This document shows, one piece after another, positions 1-5,056 of a stretch of DNA of 8,659 bases (positions are counted from its first letter, which is position 1; the number at the start of each line of letters is the position of its first letter). The stretch is taken from contig DAOUUD010000067.1 of NCBI GenBank assembly GCA_030668345.1, positions 1 through 8,659 of the forward strand, given 5' to 3'. Both the position numbers and the translations under genes were made by a program. This stretch comes from Candidatus Cloacimonadota bacterium (GTDB taxonomy: Bacteria; Cloacimonadota; Cloacimonadia; Cloacimonadales; TCS61). Under the pieces are notes generated by a model that saw only the letters and a list, made by a program, of their open reading frames with translations, was not told the origin of the DNA and made no database searches.

Positions 1-1683
1 GGGATAGTCAGTGCCGTATGGCACAGCATAATTTGAAGGATTATCATTCGGATAACTGTTCAAATATCCGGGAGATTCATAAGGAAAACCGCAGGTTCCG
101 TTAACTACTTGTGCATTTCCATGTAATGCAAAACCTAATTTATTGGGTGGTATATTCAAAGTAATAGGAAAGATAAATTTATGAAGGTCTATATAATCGT
201 ATAATGTATCATTATGGGGGTAATATGGACTTGGTGCCCAAAAACTTGGTGTTGAACCGTGTGGATGATGATATTGAAAGGAGAAAATTCCATCATAATG
301 ACAGTACATTTCACCATACAGGTTAGTTTCACCTTCACCAATGGCAGCATAAGCACCATACATATATACATGACCATCACAATTATCATATCTTAATTCC
401 ATATCTGCAAATGGGTCTTTATGTTTATACCTTATTAGTATCTTCTCTTCAGATACCAGTCCAAAATAATCTGATTGGTTAGGACTACCAGGATCATCCG
501 GTGGTTGACCCGGTACAGTACCGGCATAGGTAATATCACCAACTATGAAAATAGTATCGGCACAACCAAATGTTTGTTTTCCGGCAACTTCTCCTTCTAT
601 CCACAGTTGAGCACCTCCCACCCAAACGGATTGATCATTCACATTACCACTTGCACCGTTAGTCCAAGTAGTATCGTATATTGAAACGTAATTTGTCCAG
701 ATAAGATCACTATCTTCATACCAGTTTCCACCGGCAATTATGATTGCATTTGCTGCTGCTGCATTATGGGGATACCAGCTATAAACATCGAACTCTTCAA
801 CTCCGGTTTCTTCAATATTACCATACTTGCTAGTAAAGCTACTACCAACAATTTTTACATACACAATATCAGTGGAAGAAAGACCAAGAGGTATTCCATT
901 TTGTGCGATAAGATCTGCATCCGGTTCAAAGACAATGGGATTCGTACCATCTGAGCCTTCCGCCCAACCTCCAAGAAATATTTGTAGCTTCAATGCCAGT
1001 GAAAGCGGAGCTCCGCCTTGGTTATAATTTCTGAATATACCAGCCGTAGTAACCATAGCGTAGAAAGTGGGCCAACCCCCATTGTTACCGCCACCACCAT
1101 TCTGTACCCATATATCATCATTGGAATGTACAGGTCCGTACAATACGTCGGGACCCCAGAATTTAACACGAGCAGCTGCAGCGCCGCCATCTGCGTTTTC
1201 CGATTCCTCTGTATGTGTAAAATACTGGAATTCCGCCAGGCTTTTATTACGCACTAATCTTTCGGAATATCTTTGTACCGGTGAATAGAAAGAACGTAAT
1301 GTTCTTTTAGCTCTTTTGGCAGTGATTAATGTTTGAATAGCCACTGCCTGTTCCGTGGCAAATCCCATAAATACAGATATGGATACCTGTTCTTTTTTAC
1401 TTTTAATAGAATAGGTTGTAACTCTATCCGGTTCTATTATCTCCACTGTACGAGGAGGTAAAGGACTGTTAGCGTTATGTTCCAGAGCCAGGTGCGTTCT
1501 GATAGCTTCACTGCGTAAAAGCAGTTCTTCCTGAAGTTTGTCATGTGCGTATTGTGTATCTAATTGATCGGAACCGATCAAACTGACAAGACCTGCCGAC
1601 GAAATAACAGAGATCAGACTCACCAGAACTGCCACTACCATAGAGAGCACGCTACCGGATTCACTTTTCAATAATTTTTTCAC
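1..1683 (-). CDS. PilX-like giant minor type IV pilin, partial (C-terminus beyond left edge)
   Basis: Open frame of 561 codons with no stop before the window edge. It starts with GTG at 1683, chosen because a GGGAGGT ribosome site (1687-1693) sits just upstream and a class III leader follows at once: MKKLLKSESG, with prepilin peptidase cleavage expected after Gly10, then a hydrophobic helix (about 12-37). Residue +5 is Met, not the usual Glu, as also happens in GspK-type pseudopilins. After a helical stretch (about 40-150) comes a Gly/Asn/aromatic-rich, probably beta-rich region with GPVHSN (183-188) and VGDITY (381-386) followed by a GLVSEEKILI segment. This layout resembles PilX N-terminal/DUF4900-type proteins. 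Four cysteines lie late in the visible part (374, 434, 461, 531). It is last in the visible pilus operon, nine bases after the PilW-like stop. Expected role, by inference: a pilus-tip or priming subunit with a large exposed domain, possibly adhesive. Family assignment is by pattern, not by a search. Confidence 0.8.
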   Translation of the reverse strand, partial: MKKLLKSESGSVLSMVVAVLVSLISVISSAGLVSLIGSDQLDTQYAHDKLQEELLLRSEAIRTHLALEHNANSPLPPRTVEIIEPDRVTTYSIKSKKEQVSISVFMGFATEQAVAIQTLITAKRAKRTLRSFYSPVQRYSERLVRNKSLAEFQYFTHTEESENADGGAAAARVKFWGPDVLYGPVHSNDDIWVQNGGGGNNGGWPTFYAMVTTAGIFRNYNQGGAPLSLALKLQIFLGGWAEGSDGTNPIVFEPDADLIAQNGIPLGLSSTDIVYVKIVGSSFTSKYGNIEETGVEEFDVYSWYPHNAAAANAIIIAGGNWYEDSDLIWTNYVSIYDTTWTNGASGNVNDQSVWVGGAQLWIEGEVAGKQTFGCADTIFIVGDITYAGTVPGQPPDDPGSPNQSDYFGLVSEEKILIRYKHKDPFADMELRYDNCDGHVYMYGAYAAIGEGETNLYGEMYCHYDGIFSFQYHHPHGSTPSFWAPSPYYPHNDTLYDYIDLHKFIFPITLNIPPNKLGFALHGNAQVVNGTCGFPYESPGYLNSYPNDNPSNYAVPYGTDYP

Positions 1684-1686
1684 CAG

Positions 1687-1693
1687 ACCTCCC
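1687..1693 (-). promoter_or_regulatory. Ribosome binding site deciding the GTG start
   Basis: GGGAGGT read on the minus strand, overlapping the last base of the PilW-like stop codon TAG (1693-1695). Its GGAGG core is four bases from the GTG at 1683. No ATG with a comparable site lies before the prepilin leader, so this supports the GTG start. Confidence 0.75.
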
Positions 1694-2352
1694 TAACCCT
1701 CTTCTTGGGCATTACCCAGGAATACAGAGGTTTCATATCTGATCTTTCTGGTATTTCTTCTGATATCTTCTTCTCTGCTTTCACCTCTTTTCCGTTCACG
1801 AAATCTCACCTGTGCTTCCATTTCTATTTTTAAGAGTAAGGCATTGCCATCATTATCTGTTTTTAAAACAGTCCAGATATTTCTGGGATTCAATATCTTG
1901 AATTGAGGTTGATTCCCTATCATCTTTGTGGGAGTGGAAGGAAAGACCAGCTTGGGTGTTCTGAAATATTTGGCACCATATGTGGAACGAACTTCCAACT
2001 GATCATCGTCATTTACACTAAAGACAGATTTGTATGTGTAGATAGGATTAACCACAATAGGTTTTATTGTCATATCGGTTCTCGATGTAGAAAACTCCAC
2101 TGTTTGAGCAGTCATTAAACCTATCAAACCCTCATCATCTGTCACACCTTCCAGTGCATAACCATACCGCATTGTTTCAATAGCGCTAAAGAGATCTTCC
2201 TGCAACTGTGTGTACAATTGGGTTTCCTGGTAGGTGATTATGAAATGAGATAATGCTATGCCAAAGATCGCAAAAACAACAGCTGCCAGCGGTATTCCTA
2301 CCAATATTTCTATAAGAGAAGAACCTTTTTGATTTCTCAATATCTTTTTCAT
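1693..2352 (-). CDS. PilW/GspJ-like minor type IV pilin
   Basis: 219 residues with a canonical class III leader: MKKILRNQKG, then SSLIE, so cleavage is expected after Gly10 and Glu15 is the conserved +5 glutamate. The hydrophobic assembly helix covers about 11-38. A polar, probably beta-rich globular part follows (about 60-180) with segments such as TVEFSTSRTDM and LEVRSTYGAKYF; a very charged stretch (about 183-205, many Arg/Glu) precedes the end. Size, leader and position third among the minor pilins fit PilW or GspJ, which join the initiating/tip complex of pili or pseudopili in the inner membrane and periplasm. The ATG overlaps the preceding stop as ATGA (2349-2352) and the upstream site is poor (GGTG), so translation is probably coupled to the PilV-like gene. 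Which pilin subtype it is remains inferred from order and size. Confidence 0.8.
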   Translation of the reverse strand: MKKILRNQKGSSLIEILVGIPLAAVVFAIFGIALSHFIITYQETQLYTQLQEDLFSAIETMRYGYALEGVTDDEGLIGLMTAQTVEFSTSRTDMTIKPIVVNPIYTYKSVFSVNDDDQLEVRSTYGAKYFRTPKLVFPSTPTKMIGNQPQFKILNPRNIWTVLKTDNDGNALLLKIEMEAQVRFRERKRGESREEDIRRNTRKIRYETSVFLGNAQEEG

Positions 2353-2825
2353 GGTGTCACCACATCTGTTCGATAAAAGTAATCTTCCCGCATAATGAGA
2401 GTTTTTGTTTTGTTCAGAGAATTTCGTAAATATCTGGCGGGACCGTCTTTCCAGGTGATCTTGATTTCAATTATATCATACGCAATATAGTTTGCTACTG
2501 TAGGGTCATTGAAGGTTGATTTCTGGGGTGGATGAATAGTGGCAATTACTTTTTCACCGTCTTCATCATCCATAATAAAAGTACCAGCATACACATCGTT
2601 CAGTACTACGGTGCTTAGCTTATTTCGGTGATTGTATTTAATTTCTTCCAACTTTTGTACAGCCTTCAACATCGCAACCCTGTAGTGATAATTCTCTATT
2701 GCTTTATGCCTGGCAAAATAGGCGCTGATGAACAGTCCCGAAAGGGAAATCGTAACAATTATCAGCGCACCAAGAACCTGGATAAGACCAAATCCTTTTT
2801 GAGAAGATAATATTTTTTGCATCAT
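2349..2825 (-). CDS. PilV/GspI-like minor type IV pilin with Gln at +5
   Basis: 158 residues. The leader MMQKILSSQKG is followed by FGLIQ and a hydrophobic helix (about 12-36), the standard prepilin arrangement with cleavage expected after Gly11. The +5 residue is Gln16 where nearly all such pilins have Glu. The helix continues into HKAIENYHYRVAMLKAVQ and KLEEIKY, resembling the segment after the N-terminal helix in PilV/GspI-type proteins that often reads AxxLAxxKxEEL. The rest (70-158) is a small domain with beta character and no cysteine. The start ATG (2823-2825) shares one base with the PilT stop TAA (2825-2827); a second ATG follows directly, and AGGGA lies about a dozen bases upstream. 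It sits between pilT and the PilW-like gene, consistent with a minor-pilin cluster. The subtype is inferred from order; membership of the prepilin family is clear. Confidence 0.78.
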   Translation of the reverse strand: MMQKILSSQKGFGLIQVLGALIIVTISLSGLFISAYFARHKAIENYHYRVAMLKAVQKLEEIKYNHRNKLSTVVLNDVYAGTFIMDDEDGEKVIATIHPPQKSTFNDPTVANYIAYDIIEIKITWKDGPARYLRNSLNKTKTLIMREDYFYRTDVVTP

Positions 2826-3886
2826 TAGAATGCCGTCCCTGTAGCAAACATTTTTGGATTGTCTGCTATATCTTCTGCAACCCTGCGATCAAGGAAGCCG
2901 TTCATAACATGGTTATAAAGCGATTGATCTTTAGATTGCATTCCTTCTTTTGTTCCTGCCTGAATAACAGAGGGAATTTGATAAGTTTTTTCTTCACGGA
3001 TAAGGTTTTTCACAGCAGCATTGGCTATCATAATTTCCAGAGCTGGAATTCGGTCACTACCATCTTTCATAGGAAGCAGGGTCTGTGCAACAACTGCTTG
3101 CAAAGATTCTGAAAGCATGGAACGTACTTGTGCCTGCTGTTCTTTGGGAAACATATCGATTACCCTGTCGATAGATTTTGTAGCACTGCTGGTATGAAGA
3201 GTTGCCAGAACCAGGTGACCTGTTTCCGCTGCCGTTAAAGCCAGAGAAACCGTCTCCAGGTCACGCATTTCACCCACAAGTATTACATCGGGGTCTTCAC
3301 GTAGTGCAGAACGCAAAGCAATCTGGAAAGACCAGGTATCGTGCCCTACTTCACGCTGGTTAATAAGTGAATTCTTGCTGTAATGAACAAATTCTATAGG
3401 GTCTTCGATGGTGATTATATGACAATGTTTATGATCGTTAATATAATCGACCATAGTAGCCAGAGTAGTAGATTTACCGCTTCCTGTAGGACCTGTTACC
3501 AGTACCAAACCTCGGTGGAGCATTGACAGCCTGGCAAGTATTTCCGGCAGGTGTAATTCATCAAAATCTTTAATAACATTCGGAATTACACGAAAGGCAA
3601 CACCAAGACCGTTAACCTGATGAAATGCATTCACACGAAATCGAGTTTTATCATCGAGTTTTGTAGAGAAGTCAATTTCAAGTTTTTCCTTGAAAATAAC
3701 CCTCTGCGAATCGTTCATCGTGCTGGCGATAAGTTCTTCTACTTCTTTTGTTGAATACTTGGGAAGATTCAGTTTCTTCATCGAACCAAGTACCCGAACC
3801 ATGGGAATAGAACCGGCACTGATATGTAAATCAGAAGCACCGGCATCGGAAGTGAATTGTAATAATTCTTTTATTGTTAAAGCCAA
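2825..3886 (-). CDS. pilT: PilT, type IV pilus retraction ATPase
   Basis: 353 residues, the usual length for PilT. The N-terminal domain carries GASDLHISAG (16-25). The ATPase core shows Walker A GPTGSGKST (132-140), an Asp box IITIEDPIEFVH (157-168), Walker B DPDVILVGEMRD (198-209, Glu206) and a His box TGHLVLATLHT (222-232). The C-terminal AVKNLIRE (291-298) matches the AIRNLIRE retraction motif that separates PilT from the extension ATPase PilB, and GMQSKDQSL (315-323) is also typical. It hydrolyses ATP as a cytoplasmic hexamer at the base of the pilus and drives fibre depolymerisation, giving twitching motility, adhesion control or DNA uptake. The start is TTG at 3886: GGGGGAGG lies five bases upstream, and the residues that follow align with the expected PilT N-terminus, whereas the first internal ATG would remove the GASDLH motif. 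It is 15 bases downstream of the pilin stop and overlaps the next gene by one base. Confidence 0.97.
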   Translation of the reverse strand: MALTIKELLQFTSDAGASDLHISAGSIPMVRVLGSMKKLNLPKYSTKEVEELIASTMNDSQRVIFKEKLEIDFSTKLDDKTRFRVNAFHQVNGLGVAFRVIPNVIKDFDELHLPEILARLSMLHRGLVLVTGPTGSGKSTTLATMVDYINDHKHCHIITIEDPIEFVHYSKNSLINQREVGHDTWSFQIALRSALREDPDVILVGEMRDLETVSLALTAAETGHLVLATLHTSSATKSIDRVIDMFPKEQQAQVRSMLSESLQAVVAQTLLPMKDGSDRIPALEIMIANAAVKNLIREEKTYQIPSVIQAGTKEGMQSKDQSLYNHVMNGFLDRRVAEDIADNPKMFATGTAF

Positions 3887-3891
3887 AGGAA

Positions 3892-3899
3892 CCTCCCCC
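3892..3899 (-). promoter_or_regulatory. Strong ribosome binding site for the TTG start of pilT
   Basis: GGGGGAGG read on the minus strand, five bases before TTG (3884-3886). It fills most of the 15-base gap after the pilin stop codon and makes the rare start codon believable. Confidence 0.8.
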
Positions 3900-3901
3900 G
3901 A

Positions 3902-4333
3902 TTAATCGAGGAATTCCTCTTCTCCCTCTACTTCATCGTCAATGCCGTAGCCGTGATATTCCGCCTCATCTACATCATACCAGACTTGCTTACCTTCACC
4001 TCCGGGAAATTCTGCAGTGGAAGTTGCGATATATTTTTTGGGTGGATTTCCAACAACTTCAAATTCCCAGTTCTTTTTTGTACGGTTTCCAAGATGGGCA
4101 TCTTCCAGGGCTCCTTCAACATCGTAAGTTTCAGTTGAACCATAGGTTTGAAGATGAACTCGATAGGTCTGTCTTATCGCAGCTATTGCTGATTGAGCTT
4201 CAGTTGCTCTGGCCTGACGAACATAATTCATGTAAATAGGAACAGCAATAGTAGCAAGGATCGCAATGATCACCACAACAACCAATAATTCAATAAGACT
4301 GAATCCTTTTTCATTTCTTAAATTTTGAAACAT
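3902..4333 (-). CDS. Type IV pilin, PilA/PilE-like, probable major subunit
   Basis: 143 residues from ATG 4333. The class III leader MFQNLRNEKG is followed by FSLIELLVVVVIIAILATIA: cleavage after Gly10, Phe at +1, Glu15 at +5, then the long hydrophobic helix that packs the fibre core. The helix runs into NYVRQARATEAQSAIAAIRQ (36-55), typical of PilA/PilE alphaC. The globular part is short (about 60-125). There is no cysteine at all, so the disulfide-closed D-region of many pilins is missing, and 12 of the last 25 residues are Asp or Glu. The start is set by AGGAGG (4338-4343), four bases upstream; a further in-frame ATG at 4354 has no such site and would put seven extra residues before the leader. 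As the first gene of the operon, with the strongest ribosome site and a canonical N-terminus, it is probably the main fibre subunit, exported by Sec and processed by PilD. A GspG-like pseudopilin is the alternative; adjacency to pilT argues for a pilus. Confidence 0.88.
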   Translation of the reverse strand: MFQNLRNEKGFSLIELLVVVVIIAILATIAVPIYMNYVRQARATEAQSAIAAIRQTYRVHLQTYGSTETYDVEGALEDAHLGNRTKKNWEFEVVGNPPKKYIATSTAEFPGGEGKQVWYDVDEAEYHGYGIDDEVEGEEEFLD

Positions 4334-4337
4334 TCTT

Positions 4338-4343
4338 CCTCCT
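4338..4343 (-). promoter_or_regulatory. Consensus ribosome binding site of the pilin
   Basis: AGGAGG on the minus strand, four bases before ATG 4333. It decides between this start and the in-frame ATG at 4354, which has no site. Confidence 0.85.
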
Positions 4344-4366
4344 ATAATTATCATGCGCTAATTCTT

Positions 4367-4381
4367 GCAATTTCTGTTCCG
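4367..4381 (-). promoter_or_regulatory. Candidate sigma-54 (-24/-12) promoter of the pilus operon
   Basis: On the minus strand the sequence reads CGGAAC-AGAAA-TTGC. It matches the sigma-54 pattern TGGCAC-N5-TTGC at 4 of 6 and 4 of 4 positions, with the obligatory GG and GC exactly ten bases apart. The predicted transcription start is about 4355, leaving a 22-base leader that contains AGGAGG and ends at ATG 4333. Pilin genes are sigma-54/PilR controlled in several bacteria, which makes the site plausible. No convincing sigma-70 pair was seen in the same gap. Whether this organism has RpoN cannot be told from the window. Confidence 0.45.
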
Positions 4382-4501
4382 ACTAATTTATCTTCCTATT
4401 TTTTTGCAAGAAATATTTATTTAATACTTCATATTTGCTTATTTAAAACTTTGATTAATTCATAATCCATTGAAAAGAAACCTTCATTGCTTAACATATA
4501 G

Positions 4502-4529
4502 CAAAAAGAAATTCTTATATAGAATTTTT
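4502..4529 (-). terminator. Weak intrinsic terminator candidate
   Basis: Read on the minus strand, AAATTC (4522-4527) and GAATTT (4509-4514) form a six-pair stem around a seven-base AT loop, followed by C and five T. It begins about 35 bases after the stop of the three-helix membrane protein and before the pilus promoter, the expected place for a terminator. The stem has only one G-C pair, so it may be inefficient or fortuitous. Confidence 0.35.
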
Positions 4530-4561
4530 AAGAACATTTTGTTTACACCTGCATATATTGT

Positions 4562-4999
4562 TTACATCAGTATTGTGTGCATGATGTTATAATATTGAAT
4601 GGGAAGCAGAATTCCTGAAATGATGAATAACATGGAGAGAATGATTATTATAATTCCTTTTCTGACAGCATTTTTCCCTTCGATAAGACGTGTATCTTTT
4701 ATTACTTTTATGCCTGGTGGTGGGAATTGTGATGTTTTAATTGTCAATATCCCCAATCGTAAAAAATAAATTCCAGCTCCTATGAATATGATCATTAACA
4801 TGAAGATAATTATTTTCATTGAATTTATTATCCTTTGCAGAGCTAACTCGGGATATTCTTCCGCCAGCGATCTTAATCCTGTTAGATAATTCTGAAAGTA
4901 AAAGATGAAAATAATACCTGCCATAACCAGAAGAAGTGTAATTAGAAGAACTTTTTTTCTGAAATCCTTATCTGTTTTTACTATTTTTTCATTTCCCAT
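4562..4999 (-). CDS. Three-helix inner-membrane protein of unknown function
   Basis: 145 residues from ATG 4999. Three hydrophobic helices are visible (about 17-36, 62-84, 114-134). The Lys-rich N-terminus (1-16) and the basic second loop (85-113) suggest N-in, C-out topology. That cytoplasmic loop holds QFPPPGIKVIKDTRLIEGKN, a Pro-rich, ordered stretch ahead of helix 3 that looks like a conserved family signature, although I cannot name the family. The start is uncertain: ATG 4999 has AAGGA eight bases upstream, while an in-frame TTG at 5020 would add seven residues and has AAGGA five bases away, but that TTG and its site lie inside the hairpin at 5017-5046, so ATG is preferred. It follows the large secreted protein on the same strand with only 57 bases between stop and start, so the two may be co-transcribed. 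No link to secretion or pilus assembly can be shown from the sequence. Confidence 0.75.
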   Translation of the reverse strand: MGNEKIVKTDKDFRKKVLLITLLLVMAGIIFIFYFQNYLTGLRSLAEEYPELALQRIINSMKIIIFMLMIIFIGAGIYFLRLGILTIKTSQFPPPGIKVIKDTRLIEGKNAVRKGIIIIILSMLFIISGILLPIQYYNIMHTILM

Positions 5000-5016
5000 T
5001 TCTTTTTTCCTTCGTA

Positions 5017-5046
5017 GCAAATGATTCCTTTCCCGGAATGATTTGC
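5017..5046 (-). repeat. Intercistronic inverted repeat (hairpin)
   Basis: Two 12-base arms (5017-5028 and 5035-5046) are complementary at all but one position, around a six-base loop. On the minus-strand transcript the hairpin begins 10 bases after the stop of the large secreted protein and hides the alternative TTG start and AAGGA site of the membrane protein. It is not followed by a T-run on the minus strand, so it is not a standard terminator there; on the plus strand T-rich sequence follows, but no plus-strand gene ends here. It could protect or process the mRNA or tune translation of the second gene. Confidence 0.6.
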
Positions 5047-5056
5047 ATTTTATATT

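Noticed and set aside
990..1190. Minus-strand ATG frames inside the region 1-1683 as separate small genes (also 189-389)
   Set aside because: The 561-codon GTG frame covers the whole stretch without a stop and carries the prepilin leader; the shorter frames are out of phase with it.
2825..3886. Reading the ATPase as PilB/GspE or PilU
   Set aside because: Length of 353 residues, no tetracysteine zinc motif or long N-terminal domain as in PilB/GspE, and the AVKNLIRE and GMQSKDQS blocks favour PilT.
3874..4239. Plus-strand open frame of 121 codons
   Set aside because: It lies opposite the pilin, whose family is certain; its translation is Leu/His/Gln-rich without any recognisable feature.
4334..4354. 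Longer pilin start at ATG 4354 giving MIIIGGR before the leader
   Set aside because: No ribosome site precedes it, AGGAGG lies downstream of it, and the predicted transcription start is at about 4355.
4355..4561. Possible small RNA or riboswitch in the 207-base gap
   Set aside because: The gap is very AT-rich with only one weak stem; no conserved riboswitch core or strong pairing is visible.
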